A DNA stretch of 64,000 bases from Altererythrobacter sp. ZODW24 (lineage in GTDB: Bacteria > Pseudomonadota > Alphaproteobacteria > Sphingomonadales > Sphingomonadaceae): positions 620,001-684,000 of the forward strand of contig NZ_CP031155.1 in the NCBI RefSeq assembly GCF_003344885.1, in the 5' to 3' direction. Below are positions 1 through 9,833 of this stretch, piece by piece. The notes below the pieces were generated by a model. The model did no database searches. It was not told where the DNA came from and saw nothing but the letters and a program-made list of their open reading frames with translations. Position 1 is the stretch's first letter, and each line of letters starts with the position of its first letter. Made by a program: the position numbers and the translations under genes.

Positions 1-366
1 GGAAAATCAAGCTTGGCGCTAATGCTGATTGACCGGGGTGCGCAGCTGGTCGGTGATGATGGCGTAATGCTAACCGCGGAAGGCGGGCTTCTCCATGCCG
101 CGCCGCATCCTAACACCGCCCGCCTGTTTGAAATCCGCAATGTCGGGCTGGTTGCCATGCGCGCGACCGATGCACAGGTCTGCTTGGCGCTCCAGCTCAC
201 AGACGGTGCACCGCGCTTTACCGACGAGGCAGATACATTAGAGCTGCAGGGGCTTGAAATCCCCGCAATCAAGTTCCGCACAGGTGATGCCGCCGCTGCA
301 ATTCGTGCAGAATGGGCGCTGTCCCAATATGGGCTGGCGGCAAACACTCAGCCCCCTTCACATTGA
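1..366 (+). CDS. hprK: HPr kinase/phosphorylase, C-terminal part (cut by window edge)
   Basis: The reading frame is open from base 1 and begins inside a P-loop (GKSSLAL, residues 1-7), so the N-terminal part of the gene lies outside the window. The remainder (GAQLVGDDGVML, then a PHPNTARLFEIRNVG stretch) fits the short alphaproteobacterial HPr kinase, which phosphorylates a serine of HPr. It is followed 28 bases later by rapZ, then EIIA and HPr, the usual order of the regulatory nitrogen-type PTS in alphaproteobacteria. The TTG at base 13 is not a real start, because the conserved P-loop precedes it. Identification rests on motif plus context. Confidence 0.85.
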   Translation, partial: GKSSLALMLIDRGAQLVGDDGVMLTAEGGLLHAAPHPNTARLFEIRNVGLVAMRATDAQVCLALQLTDGAPRFTDEADTLELQGLEIPAIKFRTGDAAAAIRAEWALSQYGLAANTQPPSH

Positions 367-394
367 AGCGCCATAAGCGCACAAGCCGCTGCCA

Positions 395-1342
395 ATGACC
401 GACGAATCGTCCGCCACAGATAACTCCGCTCCCGCATCGGACGGCCGCCAACGCATCCTGCTCGTCACCGGGATGGCTGGCGCGGGAAAGACCACTGCAT
501 TGCGCGTGTTGGAAGATCTGGGCTGGGAGGCAATCGACAACTTCCCGATCCGTCTGCTCGACCGGATGTTGGGAACAGATGCATCGGAGGACGGCATTCG
601 TCCGCCACTCGCCATTGGTTTTGACACACGGACACGGGGCTTCCGGCCGGACAAAATCATTCGCCGGGTCAAGCGCCTGACGGGCCGTGACGATATTTCA
701 GTCGCGACGCTATTCATCGATTGCAACTCTGCGGAACTGGAACGCCGCTACAATGAAACCCGCCGCCGCCATCCTCAGGCACAAGGCCGTCCGGTCAAGG
801 CCGGCATCATGGCTGAGCGCGAATTGCTTGAGCCACTTCGCCGCTGGGCCGATGCCTGTATCGACACCAGCGAATTCACTGCAAACGACCTGCAGCAGGA
901 AATCCGCGAGCGGTTCTCCGATAGCGCACCTGCTGAGATGGTTGTGACCGTTTCAAGCTTCGGCTTTGCGCGCGGAATGCCGCCAATTGCCGATCTGGTT
1001 TTTGATATGCGGTTCCTGGATAATCCGCACTGGGTTGAGGAACTGCGCGAGCAGACGGGGCAAGATGCGCCAGTTGCCGAGCATATTCGCAAGGACATCG
1101 CCTTCGTTCCAGCATTTGAACGAATTCAAGACCTGCTATTGCTGTTGTTGCCGCGTTACGAGGCGCAGGGCAAAAGCTACGTGCATATAGCCTTTGGCTG
1201 CACTGGCGGGCGGCACCGGTCCGTCTTCACCGCCGAACAAATCGCGGAAAGCTTGCACGAAGCGGGCTTTTCCCCCACCGTTCTCCATCGCAATCTGGCC
1301 TCCCGCGCGGAAGACCAGATCGAAGGCACACAGCAATCATGA
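395..1342 (+). CDS. rapZ: RNase adapter protein RapZ (YvcJ family)
   Basis: This 315-residue protein has a Walker A motif GMAGAGKTT near residues 26-34 and the C-terminal signature GCTGGRHRSV, both typical of the RapZ/YvcJ nucleotide-binding family. In enterobacteria RapZ binds small RNAs and directs RNase E to glmS regulation; the alphaproteobacterial role is less well known. It is about 25 residues longer at the N-terminus than the E. coli protein, with a Ser/Ala-rich start. It sits between hprK and the EIIA/HPr pair, so it is probably co-transcribed with the PTS cascade. Confidence 0.93.
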   Translation: MTDESSATDNSAPASDGRQRILLVTGMAGAGKTTALRVLEDLGWEAIDNFPIRLLDRMLGTDASEDGIRPPLAIGFDTRTRGFRPDKIIRRVKRLTGRDDISVATLFIDCNSAELERRYNETRRRHPQAQGRPVKAGIMAERELLEPLRRWADACIDTSEFTANDLQQEIRERFSDSAPAEMVVTVSSFGFARGMPPIADLVFDMRFLDNPHWVEELREQTGQDAPVAEHIRKDIAFVPAFERIQDLLLLLLPRYEAQGKSYVHIAFGCTGGRHRSVFTAEQIAESLHEAGFSPTVLHRNLASRAEDQIEGTQQS

Positions 1343-1400
1343 AAATGGCGCGCTCCTCCCCAATGAAAACACTTCCCGTACTCAGGCATTTGCATACATC

Positions 1401-1814
1401 ATGATTGGTATCATCCTTGTGACCCACGGCCGCTTGGCCGAAGAATTTGTGAATGCGATGCAACATGTCGTCGGCAAGCAGAAAGCCGTCGCGACCGTCT
1501 GTATCGGCCCGAACGATGACGTTGAGGAACGCCGTGAAGAGATCGCTACGGCAATCACCGAAGTTGATAGCGGTGACGGCGCGATTATCTTAACCGACCT
1601 ATTCGGCGGCACGCCCAGCAATCTGGCGATTTCACTTCTGGAAGCGGGCCGGATCGAAGTGATCGCGGGCATCAATCTGCCAATGCTGATCCGCCTCGCC
1701 TCTGCCCGGAAGACGATGTCGATCACTGAAACAGTTGCCGCTGCACGCGACGCGGGCCGCAACTATATCACCGTGGCGTCGGAGTTCCTCGCGCAAGAGC
1801 AGAAGGCATCATGA
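1401..1814 (+). CDS. PTS EIIA component, mannose/fructose type (regulatory)
   Basis: The 137-residue protein starts MIGIILVTHGRLAEEF, with the phosphorylatable histidine at residue 9, and contains the ILTDLFGGTPSN motif of the EIIA-man fold. A longer in-frame extension exists, but the ATG at 1401 gives the family's normal N-terminus. No EIIB or EIIC genes are visible, so this EIIA probably works in a phosphorelay that senses metabolism rather than in sugar transport. Its stop overlaps the HPr start by 4 bases (ATGA), suggesting translational coupling. Confidence 0.92.
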   Translation: MIGIILVTHGRLAEEFVNAMQHVVGKQKAVATVCIGPNDDVEERREEIATAITEVDSGDGAIILTDLFGGTPSNLAISLLEAGRIEVIAGINLPMLIRLASARKTMSITETVAAARDAGRNYITVASEFLAQEQKAS

Positions 1815-2089
1815 GCGAGGCACGCAGGACAATCGAGATTACCAATCAGCGCGGCCTCCACGCGCGTGCCAGCGCCAAATTCGTCAATATTGTCAGCCAA
1901 CTGCCCGACGGACACGATGTGCGCGTAGCGAAAGACGGCAACGAGGCCGGCGGCGGCTCAATTCTGGGGCTGATGATGCTCGGTGCAGCCAAGGGCGATA
2001 CAGTCGAATTGATCGTAGAAGGCGCAGAGGCTGATGCTGTTTTGAACAAGCTCAGCGGCCTTATCATCGACCGTTTCGGCGAAGATTGA
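1811..2089 (+). CDS. ptsH: Phosphocarrier protein HPr
   Basis: This 92-residue HPr has its active-site histidine in NQRGLHARAS (His17) and a regulatory serine in GGGSILGLMML (Ser50), the likely target of the HPr kinase encoded upstream. It passes phosphate from enzyme I, which is not in this window, to EIIA. The gene overlaps the EIIA gene by 4 bases and closes the hprK-rapZ-EIIA-HPr cluster. Length and motifs are standard. Confidence 0.95.
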   Translation: MSEARRTIEITNQRGLHARASAKFVNIVSQLPDGHDVRVAKDGNEAGGGSILGLMMLGAAKGDTVELIVEGAEADAVLNKLSGLIIDRFGED

Positions 2090-2099
2090 GGCGCAAGTC

Positions 2100-2900
2100 A
2101 TGCGCCGCGAAATTACCGGCTTCTCTAACCCGACAGTCAAATATCTACGCAGCCTGCGGGAAAAGAAACACCGCAAGCGTGAAGGCAAGTTTCTCGCCGA
2201 AGGGTTGCGCCTGCTAACCGATGCGCGCGAGAGCGGCCGCCTGCCCGAAACCTTGGTGATGGCCGCTAAACGCGATCCGCACCCGTTGCTTACTGCGCTT
2301 GAAAACGCGGTCGAGGGTGCTGGCGGCGAGATTATCGAAACCAGCTCGGATATTCTCACCAAGATCACCGGCAAGGATAACCCGCAGGCCGTACTTGGCG
2401 TGTTTGATGAATTCGACACTTCGCTCGGCAGCGTAGATCGCGGCACGGCAAAAATATGGCTGGTCGCACAAGCGTTGCGCGACCCCGGCAATCTAGGGAC
2501 GATGCTACGCACCGGCGATGCAGTTGGGGCTGGTGGCCTGATCCTGCTCGATGATTGCGCCGATCCATTCAGCGCGGAGGCCGTGCGCGCAAGCATGGGC
2601 GCCGTGTTCACGCAAAAGGTAGCGCAAGCGACGTGGGACGAATTCGTGCCGTGGTTACGCAGTGAAGCTGGCCAATTGGTTGGCGCTTCCTTGCGCGATG
2701 CACACCCCTACCGGGAAGCCGCCTATGCCGCGCCGTGCTTCCTGCTGGTCGGCAACGAGTCACGCGGATTGCCTGAAGCCTATGAGAACGAATGCGACCT
2801 TCGCGTCACCATGCCGATGCGCGGAAGAGCCGATAGTTTGAACGCAGCGGTGGCGGCGGCGGTGCTGGCTTACGAGGCTTTGGCCAAACTCGACAGTTAA
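2100..2900 (+). CDS. SpoU/TrmH-family RNA 2'-O-methyltransferase
   Basis: The 266-residue protein has an N-terminal RNA-binding segment (KHRKREGKFLAEG near residues 22-34) and the three SpoU motifs: a DPGNLGTMLRT block near residue 126, LLVGNESRGL near residue 216, and the C-terminal MRGRADSLNAAVAAAV that forms the trefoil-knot SAM site. It probably methylates a ribose in 23S rRNA or tRNA; the target cannot be read from sequence. It begins 10 bases after ptsH and may be in the same transcript. Confidence 0.9.
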   Translation: MRREITGFSNPTVKYLRSLREKKHRKREGKFLAEGLRLLTDARESGRLPETLVMAAKRDPHPLLTALENAVEGAGGEIIETSSDILTKITGKDNPQAVLGVFDEFDTSLGSVDRGTAKIWLVAQALRDPGNLGTMLRTGDAVGAGGLILLDDCADPFSAEAVRASMGAVFTQKVAQATWDEFVPWLRSEAGQLVGASLRDAHPYREAAYAAPCFLLVGNESRGLPEAYENECDLRVTMPMRGRADSLNAAVAAAVLAYEALAKLDS

Positions 2901-2906
2901 AGCCGA

Positions 2907-3551
2907 TCAGTCACCGGCTATAAAAACAGTCGCAAGCCAGCGCCCATCTTGCTGCGAAGCCTGTATTCGGTAGTCGATGAAACTGCGCAAATAGTCGCGA
3001 TGCATGAAGCCGGTTTGCCCATCCGGGCCTTGGACTCGCATAAACTTTGTGCGCTCATTGGCCCCATCCCGAACAAGCACGACCGGCTGCCAGCTTATCC
3101 GCGTGACCACCTTGGAATTGAGTGAAGGTCCCGCCCGCAGCGCCACACGGCTACCTGTAACCAAATAGCCCTCAAACGGATCGATATTCCCCATTTCCTG
3201 ATTGAAATACCAAGGCAGAGACAGCCTGGAGCCATCATCTGACGCGCAGCCTAGTTTCAAAATCTCTGGAAGCTCGCTCCACAGATTGTAATTCGTATCA
3301 GTGAGTCTTTTGCGCAGTTCAGCTTTTCCGCTGCCCCCGCCGAAGTCCAAGAGAATATCATCGGTTACCAAGGCCAGCAAAGCGTCTGCGTCACGCGCAT
3401 CGACCGCCGTAGAGAGCGCACTTCGAAACTCAGTCGCGCCTTCAATCTTCGAACATTCATCACGTGGTGAAAAGTCTTGCGCGCTGACAGATGTCCCGAT
3501 GGCCGTAACAACCAATGCCACTGCCGCTAAGAGCCTTCGCGATCGGATCAT
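2907..3551 (-). CDS. Secreted SH3-domain protein
   Basis: The 214-residue protein begins with a signal peptide (MIRSRRLLAAVALVVTAIG, cleavage near VSAQ). Residues 25-115 contain a KAELRKRLTDTNY region resembling a periplasmic helper fold, and residues 130-200 form a bacterial SH3 type-3 domain (VALRAGPSLNSKVVTRI, then GFMHRDYLRS). Such domains usually bind peptidoglycan or other envelope ligands. Its start overlaps the stop of rmuC by 4 bases, so the two are probably co-translated. Function is unknown. Confidence 0.75.
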   Translation of the reverse strand: MIRSRRLLAAVALVVTAIGTSVSAQDFSPRDECSKIEGATEFRSALSTAVDARDADALLALVTDDILLDFGGGSGKAELRKRLTDTNYNLWSELPEILKLGCASDDGSRLSLPWYFNQEMGNIDPFEGYLVTGSRVALRAGPSLNSKVVTRISWQPVVLVRDGANERTKFMRVQGPDGQTGFMHRDYLRSFIDYRIQASQQDGRWLATVFIAGD

Positions 3552-4963
3552 TCGGACGCTCCCTCTGGCGTTTCATCAGTCCCCAATTGGTGCTGCTTCT
3601 CAACATCTGCACTAGTATAGCGCGGCGCGCTTTCGACCAGCGGCACTTCTTCGATCTCGCGTTTGCCGATCTCGATGCCTTTGTCGGCCAAACGGCGCCC
3701 TGAAGACAGAACGTTGCGCTCAAAGCTACCGACGAATTTATTATAATTGCCCACCGCCGTTTCGAGGCCGGAGCCAACGCGTTTAAGGTGCTGTGAAGCG
3801 GTCTCCAAGCGACTGTAGAGTTCCGCCCCGGCCCTGCCGATTTCGCGGGCTTCGTCAGCAAGTTGATCCTGCCGCCAAACCTGAGCAATCGTTCGCGCAA
3901 TCGCGACCAGATTGGTGGGGCTGGCGAGCAGTACGCCGTTCTTGAAAGCGAAGTCCCATAGCTCTGGATCAGCCTCTAGTGCCGCCGATACGAAATGCTC
4001 GCCCGGCACAAACATCACGACATAGTCAGGCGCTTCTTCGAACTGGCTCTGATAGCTCTTCGCACCCAATTGCTGGACGTGATTGCGCATCGATTTGGCG
4101 TGCGCCGACAAAGCAACCTTGCGAACATCGTCGTCATCAGCCTCGAAGGCTTCCTGATAAGCATTCAGCGAAACCTTGGCATCGATTACCAGCTTCTTCT
4201 GACCAGGTACGTTGACGATGGCGTCAGGGCGCAGTCGTCCCTCTTCGGTATCGATCGATTGTTCGAGATCGAAATCGGTGTGCTGCGACAATCCGCATTG
4301 TTCGAGAACATTCTGCAAAGCCCGCTCGCCCCAACGCCCACGCGCTTTCGGAGCATTGGTCAGGGAATTGCCAAGCCGCTGCGCCTCGCGCCGAACCTCC
4401 TCCTGACCCAGCCGCATATTCTCAATCAGACCGGTCAGTTGCCCGAACGAGTCCACCCGTTGTTTCTCAAGGTTCGTAACCTGATCTTCGTAACTCTTCA
4501 GCCGCTGATTGACCGGCTCAAGCAGCGCCGCAACCGCTGCCTTATTGGTCTTCTCCGTATCGCCGAACTTCTCATTCGCGCGTTCGAGAAATGCTTCCTG
4601 CGCCTTGCCCAACACAGCCGCACCAGTGTTCTGAAACTCCTTCAACATCTGCTCGCGCGTATCAATCAGCGCGCGCTTTTGCTCGTCAAACCCGGCAGCC
4701 TGCGTCTTGAGCGCAGTGAGTTCTTCACGCGTCTTATCGAGGTTCTCCGCCAGCGTGTCAGCCCGCGCCGCGCGCTCGCTCATCGTGGCGAGTTCAGGTG
4801 CCATGCGGGCAACATCTTCGGAAAGCTTCTTCGCCTCGGAATCGCGCTCTTCATGGCGCGTCTTCCATTCGGCCACAGGGCGGCCGCCCACAAACCAGCC
4901 GATCCCGCCACCAAGGGCGAGGCCGACGATCAAAACAATGATGGTAATTATCAGGGGATCCAT
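3548..4963 (-). CDS. rmuC: DNA recombination protein RmuC
   Basis: The 471-residue protein has one N-terminal membrane segment (IIVLIVGLALGGGIGWFVGG, residues 8-27), a long coiled coil to about residue 200 and the RmuC domain: GRWGERALQNVLE near residue 210, then LRPDAIVNVPG and KKLVIDAKVSL, a PD-(D/E)XK-like nuclease core. In E. coli RmuC limits inversion and recombination at short repeats. The gene overlaps the downstream SH3 protein gene by 4 bases. Identification is secure from domain order. Confidence 0.92.
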   Translation of the reverse strand: MDPLIITIIVLIVGLALGGGIGWFVGGRPVAEWKTRHEERDSEAKKLSEDVARMAPELATMSERAARADTLAENLDKTREELTALKTQAAGFDEQKRALIDTREQMLKEFQNTGAAVLGKAQEAFLERANEKFGDTEKTNKAAVAALLEPVNQRLKSYEDQVTNLEKQRVDSFGQLTGLIENMRLGQEEVRREAQRLGNSLTNAPKARGRWGERALQNVLEQCGLSQHTDFDLEQSIDTEEGRLRPDAIVNVPGQKKLVIDAKVSLNAYQEAFEADDDDVRKVALSAHAKSMRNHVQQLGAKSYQSQFEEAPDYVVMFVPGEHFVSAALEADPELWDFAFKNGVLLASPTNLVAIARTIAQVWRQDQLADEAREIGRAGAELYSRLETASQHLKRVGSGLETAVGNYNKFVGSFERNVLSSGRRLADKGIEIGKREIEEVPLVESAPRYTSADVEKQHQLGTDETPEGASE

Positions 4964-5023
4964 ACCGCTTTTCTACGCGGAACGGAGCAAGAACGCCAGA
5001 GCGCCCTCGCAATTATTCCCCGA

Positions 5024-5602
5024 TCAAGCGGCCTTGCGCAGCTTGTCGAGCTTCTTGAGTGCCATTTGCTTCTTCAGGCGGCTCAAATGGTCGATGAACA
5101 GGATGCCTTCGAGGTGATCCATTTCGTGCTGGATGCAGGTGGCCATCAGGCCATCAAGCTCTTCCTCATGGGTCTTGCCGTCCAAATCCTGATAGCGGAC
5201 ACGGCAGGTCGCGGGGCGATCCACATCAGCGTAGATTTCGGGAACTGAAAGACAGCCCTCCTGATAGGTCGCCAGATCTTCTGCCGGATCGAGAATTTCG
5301 GGATTGATGAAGGCGCGCGGGTCGTTTTTGACAGGGTAATGTTTGTGCGAGCCCTCACCATCACCGTGATCGTGGCCGCATTCTTCCGGCTCAGCATCTT
5401 CATCGGGTTCCTGCAAATCGATCACGAGTACGCGCAAAGGCACGCCCACTTGAATCGCAGCAAGGCCAATTCCGGGTGCATCATACATCGTTTCGAACAT
5501 GTCTTCGACGAGCACTTTCAGCTCATCATCAAACTTTTCGACAGGAGTGGAGACGGTCTTGAGCCGTGGATCGGGAACTTCGAGGATTTCGCGGATAGCC
5601 AT
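5024..5602 (-). CDS. def: Peptide deformylase
   Basis: This 192-residue enzyme removes the formyl group from nascent proteins. The three family motifs are present: GIGLAAIQ (44-51), EGCLS (115-119) and HEMDH (159-163), giving the metal ligands Cys117, His159 and His163. Residues 63-88 form an unusual acidic and His-rich insertion ([20 protein letters not shown]) between motifs 1 and 2, longer than in E. coli Def. The formylating partner fmt lies 0.7 kb away on the other strand. Confidence 0.95.
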   Translation of the reverse strand: MAIREILEVPDPRLKTVSTPVEKFDDELKVLVEDMFETMYDAPGIGLAAIQVGVPLRVLVIDLQEPDEDAEPEECGHDHGDGEGSHKHYPVKNDPRAFINPEILDPAEDLATYQEGCLSVPEIYADVDRPATCRVRYQDLDGKTHEEELDGLMATCIQHEMDHLEGILFIDHLSRLKKQMALKKLDKLRKAA

Positions 5603-5649
5603 AATCTTGCCAGATAGGGTGCGTTTGGCGTTTTCGCAACGCCGTATTG

Positions 5650-6243
5650 CTAAACCGGACGCCTCGCCCTCAGCGCCTGTGCCAAAGTGCCTTCGTCGAG
5701 ATAATCCAGCTCTCCGCCAACAGGCAGGCCGTGGGCCAGTTGCGTGATCCGCACAGGCCGATCTTCGAGGCGTTCAGCGATGTAATGCGCAGTGGTCTGG
5801 CCCTCCAGCGTTGCGTTCATGGCGAGAACTACCTCGTCGATGCCACCCTCGGCGACGCGGCCGATCAGCGTGTCGATGGACAGGTCTTCAGGCCGCACAC
5901 CGTCGAGTGCGGACAGTCTGCCGCCCAGCACATGGTAGCGGCCGGTAAACAGTTTCGCCCGGTCGAGCGCCCATAGGTCGGCCACATCTTCCACCACGCA
6001 GAGTGATTTCTGATCGCGGCGATTGTCGGAGCAAATGCCGCAGGGATCGCGCGTATCGACATTGCCGCAGGTCGTGCATTCGACCAGATTGTCGCGCACT
6101 GCACCCAGCGCCTCAACCATTGCGGGCAGAGCAGTCTCGCGCTTCTTTACCAGCCACAAAACCGCACGCCGTGCCGAGCGCGGGCCAAGGCCGGGCAGCC
6201 GGGCCAGTGCGGCGGCGAGTGTTTCGATCTCTTGCGATGCCAT
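5650..6243 (-). CDS. recR: Recombination protein RecR
   Basis: RecR acts with RecF/RecO in loading RecA at gaps. The 197-residue product starts MASQEIETL; an upstream extension of 41 codons is rejected because 198 residues is the family norm. It shows the helix-hairpin-helix [14 protein letters not shown] (near residues 16-29), a four-cysteine zinc site (CTTC...CGIC), and a Toprim domain starting [10 protein letters not shown]. The C-terminus [17 protein letters not shown] is characteristic. It is transcribed away from fmt. Confidence 0.95.
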   Translation of the reverse strand: MASQEIETLAAALARLPGLGPRSARRAVLWLVKKRETALPAMVEALGAVRDNLVECTTCGNVDTRDPCGICSDNRRDQKSLCVVEDVADLWALDRAKLFTGRYHVLGGRLSALDGVRPEDLSIDTLIGRVAEGGIDEVVLAMNATLEGQTTAHYIAERLEDRPVRITQLAHGLPVGGELDYLDEGTLAQALRARRPV

Positions 6244-6292
6244 ACCTGCGCAGATAGGGGGTGTGAGCTGATTTAGGAAGGCCGCGAACAAC

Positions 6293-7198
6293 ATGCGTAT
6301 CATCTTCATGGGAACGCCCGATTTCGCGGTCCCTACCCTCACGGCCTTACATGAGGCGGGACACACGGTGGTGGCCGCCTATACCCAGCCGCCGCGCCGT
6401 GCGGGCCGGGGTAAGAAGCTGCAACCCTCGCCGGTTCAGATCGCGGCGGAAAATCTGGGGATTGCGGTGCGCTGCCCCACAAGTTTGAAGAGCGAAGAAG
6501 CGCAGGCCGAGTTTGCAGAGTGTGCGCCTGATATTGCAGTCGTCGCGGCGTACGGGATGATCTTGCCGCAGGCCGTACTGGACATTCCGGCGCATGGCTG
6601 CCTGAATGTCCACGCCTCGTTGCTGCCCGCATGGCGCGGCGCAGCGCCGATCCAACGCTCGATTCTCGCAGGTGATGCGGAAACGGGCGTGACGATTATG
6701 CAGATGGAGGCGGGACTTGATACCGGCCCTATGCTGGCGACTGCGCGGACCCCGATTGAGGACAAGACTGCTGGTGGACTGACCGAAGAGCTTGCGGAGA
6801 TCGGCGCGCAGTTGATGGTCAGCACACTTGCCGAATTGGCCACACTGAGCGCGATGGCGCAGAACGATCAAGCCGCCAGCCACGCGCCCAAGATCGACAA
6901 GGCCGAGGCAAAAATCGACTTCTCTCAAAGCGCAAATATTATCGAACGCCAGATCCGTGCCTTCGCGCCCTTCCCCGGTGCGTGGTTCGAACTGGACGGT
7001 GAGCGAATCAAGGTTCTGGCAGCAGAAGTCACCGCATCTGGAGGCGACGCCGGAACCACGCTCGATGACCAGCTCACTATCGCCTGCGGTACTTCAGCGA
7101 TCCGCCCGGCCCGCATCCAGCGCGCCGGCAAGCCAGTGATGGATGCAGCAGACTTTCTTCGCGGCAAACAGGTCCCAGCGGGCACAAAACTCGGGTGA
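6293..7198 (+). CDS. fmt: Methionyl-tRNA formyltransferase
   Basis: The 301-residue enzyme formylates Met-tRNAi. It begins [16 protein letters not shown], carries the 10-formyl-THF binding and catalytic block [18 protein letters not shown] near residues 100-117, and ends with the OB-fold C-terminal domain that binds tRNA ([19 protein letters not shown]). The stop overlaps the GTG start of truA by 4 bases, so the two genes form a translation-related operon. Confidence 0.96.
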   Translation: MRIIFMGTPDFAVPTLTALHEAGHTVVAAYTQPPRRAGRGKKLQPSPVQIAAENLGIAVRCPTSLKSEEAQAEFAECAPDIAVVAAYGMILPQAVLDIPAHGCLNVHASLLPAWRGAAPIQRSILAGDAETGVTIMQMEAGLDTGPMLATARTPIEDKTAGGLTEELAEIGAQLMVSTLAELATLSAMAQNDQAASHAPKIDKAEAKIDFSQSANIIERQIRAFAPFPGAWFELDGERIKVLAAEVTASGGDAGTTLDDQLTIACGTSAIRPARIQRAGKPVMDAADFLRGKQVPAGTKLG

Positions 7199-7941
7199 CC
7201 CGCTTCGCACTCACTCTGGAATTTGACGGCACGCCGTTTCTGGGTCTGCAGCGGCAGGATCAGGGCCTTACCGTGCAGCAGGTCGTCGAAGATGCGGTCC
7301 GTGCAATTACAGGTGACGATGCGCGTATGCATGCTGCGGGCCGCACCGATTCTGGTGTCCATGCGCTCGCCATGCGGGCGCACATCGATATCGAGAAGCC
7401 AATCGATCCGTTTCGCTTGTCGGAAGCGCTCAATTCGGTAATGCGGCCTCGCCCTGTTGCCGTTACCCATTGCGAAGTGGTCGCGGATGATTGGCACGCG
7501 CGATTCAGTTGCGTCGGCCGCAGCTACATCTACCGGATCAGAAACCGCCGCGCGCCGCTGACTGTTGAGGCCAACCGAGCCTGGCAAATCTCAAAGCCGT
7601 TGGATGAAAATGCCATGCAGGACGCCGCTCAGATACTGGTCGGGCGGCATGATTTCACCACCTTCCGTTCGGCCCATTGCCAAGCGCCCGATCCGGTTAA
7701 GACACTGGACCGGCTGGACGTCCGCCGTGAAGGTGACTTGCTGCTGATAGAGGCCGAAGCGCGCAGCTTCCTGCACCATCAGGTTCGCTCGATGGTCGGC
7801 TGCCTATCGCTGGTCGGAATCGGTAGCTGGGACGCCAAAAAAATGGGCCAAGCTCTTGCCGCAAAAAACCGGCATGAACTTGGCCTCAATGCCCCTCCAC
7901 AGGGGCTGTACTTCGTGTCGGCGAGTTACCCCGAAGAATAG
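7195..7941 (+). CDS. truA: tRNA pseudouridine(38-40) synthase TruA
   Basis: The 248-residue enzyme starts with GTG inside the fmt stop (GTGA). The catalytic aspartate is Asp52 in [12 protein letters not shown]. Other TruA landmarks are [13 protein letters not shown] near residues 102-114 and the C-terminal [13 protein letters not shown]. It modifies the anticodon stem-loop of several tRNAs. Convergent with the M28 peptidase gene, only 14 bases apart, with no obvious hairpin between them. Confidence 0.96.
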   Translation: MTRFALTLEFDGTPFLGLQRQDQGLTVQQVVEDAVRAITGDDARMHAAGRTDSGVHALAMRAHIDIEKPIDPFRLSEALNSVMRPRPVAVTHCEVVADDWHARFSCVGRSYIYRIRNRRAPLTVEANRAWQISKPLDENAMQDAAQILVGRHDFTTFRSAHCQAPDPVKTLDRLDVRREGDLLLIEAEARSFLHHQVRSMVGCLSLVGIGSWDAKKMGQALAAKNRHELGLNAPPQGLYFVSASYPEE

Positions 7942-7955
7942 CCCGCCGATACCAA

Positions 7956-9653
7956 TTACTCCTGCATTTCACCGCCGAATGACTTACCGAAAAAGTCACC
8001 CTTCAGCCAGACGGGACGCTCGTCCATATTGGCGACAGAACGCGTGATATCGTGGTTCACATCCGTGAAGCGCTTGAGCTGGGTGAAGTCGATCAGGCCA
8101 ACTTCGTCAGATGGCTTGTGATAGTGGTTTTCAAGGAAATCAGCCTGCGCCGCAGCGCCATCGCCGCCATGACCTGTAACCAGGAACAGTGAAGGCACGC
8201 CCTGTTGGACAAAACTGTACTGGTCACTGCGTGTGAACAGGCCCTGCTCCGGAACTGGGTCCGGGCTCAGCTTCATGCCTGCTGCTTCCACCGCTGCTTC
8301 GATCGGTCCGATCATCGTGCTGCGCTCCGCACCGAAGGCTACGACGTCCTTCAGTTCATAAGTCACAATCGGCATATCGAGGTTGATGTTCGCAACCGGC
8401 TTGCCGCCCATCGGTAGCGGATTGCGCGCCATGTAATCTGAACCAACCAGTCCCTTTTCCTCTGCCGTCAAAGCGACAAACAGGATCGGGCGGCGGGCCG
8501 GATTGTTGACCATCAAACGCGCAACTTCGAGCATGGAGGCAGTGCCGGTGGCATTATCCATAGCGCCGTTGTTGAGACTGTCGATCAGTTCGGGCGCTTC
8601 TTCTTCACCGTCTTTGGGCTCTGGATAGGTCCCGTGATCATCATCCACACCAGTGTGGTCGAGATGCGCAGTCACAATGACATATTCATCCGCAAGCGCA
8701 GGGTCGGTGCCGGGGATGTAACCGACCACGTTGGGGCTGGTCGTAAGCTCGCTAGTGCTGCCCCACGAAACTTTCGCGGTCACTCCCATGTCGAAACTGG
8801 CGACCGAGGCCAACTCGTCAGCTTCAAACTTTGTCAGATCTTCCCAGCTTACTTGTTGCCCTTCGAACAATTTTTCCGAAAGCTCGGGGCTGAGGATCGC
8901 GCTTGCCTGAATGTTGGGCGACGAGGAGAAGGAAGTACCTTCTGGTGTCGCCCAATTCATGGATGTGGAACCGCTCACAAAGCGCTTCACCACCGAAAAC
9001 GGAAACTGAGCTGAAGATTTAGGAGTGAACAGCATCATCCGCCCGATGGCACCGCGTTCGGAAAGGCGCTCGTTCTGAGTGGAGCGGAAATGCGCGCGCT
9101 CTTCGGAATTAAGGCCCGATGGCGCGCCGCGCAAAACAACAGCAATTTTGCCTTTGAGGTCGACCCCTTCGAAGTCATTCTGCTCGTAACCTTCCGCTGC
9201 AAAGCCGAAGCCTACGAAGACCAGTTCGCCTTCAATCTCGCCGCTGGTGCCAATCTTGCCGTAGCTAACGAAGTCATCGCCGAAGGCCAGATCATCGGGA
9301 AGGTCTTTACCTGTCAGGATCAGTCCAGCGTCTTCTGCACCTGTCGATTTGCCGGTGATGAGCGGAACGTTCTGGAAGTATGTGCCGTTGTCGCCGCCTT
9401 GCTTGACGCCGATCGCGGCGAATTGACCCGCAACATAGCCAGCCGCCATTGCATAGGTGGCAGAGCCAGCTTCGCGGCCTTCGAGCGAATCGTCAGCAAG
9501 AAAATTGACGTCAGCTTCGAGACGGCCTTCGTCAGCCGTTGCCGCAGCTTCGGCAGTCGCTGTGACTGCGTGGCCATCATTCGCGATGGCAGTTCCGGTA
9601 AATCCGCCGAACGCGGCGAGCACGATTGCGCCCGAAATAAGGTATTTTTGCAT
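7956..9653 (-). CDS. Secreted M28-family zinc aminopeptidase with PA domain
   Basis: The 565-residue protein has a signal peptide (MQKYLISGAIVLAAFGGFTG, cleavage near AIAN). A protease-associated insert lies near residues 120-330. The M28 catalytic core holds the paired-zinc ligands: AHLDHTG (His and catalytic Asp), MDNATGT (bridging Asp), TAEEKGLVGS (catalytic and binding Glu), NLDMPI (Asp), and a late His in NHYHKPSDE. It should act in the periplasm or outside the cell on peptides or amino-acid conjugates. It is a single gene with its own upstream region. Confidence 0.9.
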   Translation of the reverse strand: MQKYLISGAIVLAAFGGFTGTAIANDGHAVTATAEAAATADEGRLEADVNFLADDSLEGREAGSATYAMAAGYVAGQFAAIGVKQGGDNGTYFQNVPLITGKSTGAEDAGLILTGKDLPDDLAFGDDFVSYGKIGTSGEIEGELVFVGFGFAAEGYEQNDFEGVDLKGKIAVVLRGAPSGLNSEERAHFRSTQNERLSERGAIGRMMLFTPKSSAQFPFSVVKRFVSGSTSMNWATPEGTSFSSSPNIQASAILSPELSEKLFEGQQVSWEDLTKFEADELASVASFDMGVTAKVSWGSTSELTTSPNVVGYIPGTDPALADEYVIVTAHLDHTGVDDDHGTYPEPKDGEEEAPELIDSLNNGAMDNATGTASMLEVARLMVNNPARRPILFVALTAEEKGLVGSDYMARNPLPMGGKPVANINLDMPIVTYELKDVVAFGAERSTMIGPIEAAVEAAGMKLSPDPVPEQGLFTRSDQYSFVQQGVPSLFLVTGHGGDGAAAQADFLENHYHKPSDEVGLIDFTQLKRFTDVNHDITRSVANMDERPVWLKGDFFGKSFGGEMQE

Positions 9654-9833
9654 CTTGGTAGTCCCCTAGTTTGCTCGCCTTTTCTGACAGATCAGAAGGG
9701 CAGGCACCAGACCCCCTTGTCGGCAAGAATCCGCACTTCGTCGGACAATTGCCAAGATCATTGCTTGCAAGGCCGGTTGCAAAGCCGCACCTAGTCGGCA
9801 GAAAAACAATCAACCGATTCTGGAGAGACAGCC

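Noticed and set aside
13-366. TTG at base 13 as start of a small separate gene
   Set aside because: Conserved P-loop residues are encoded from base 1 in the same frame, so the gene is simply truncated by the window edge.
3995-5248. 417-codon open frame antisense to rmuC and def
   Set aside because: It has no recognisable domain, lies opposite two well-identified genes, and its composition follows their codon pattern.
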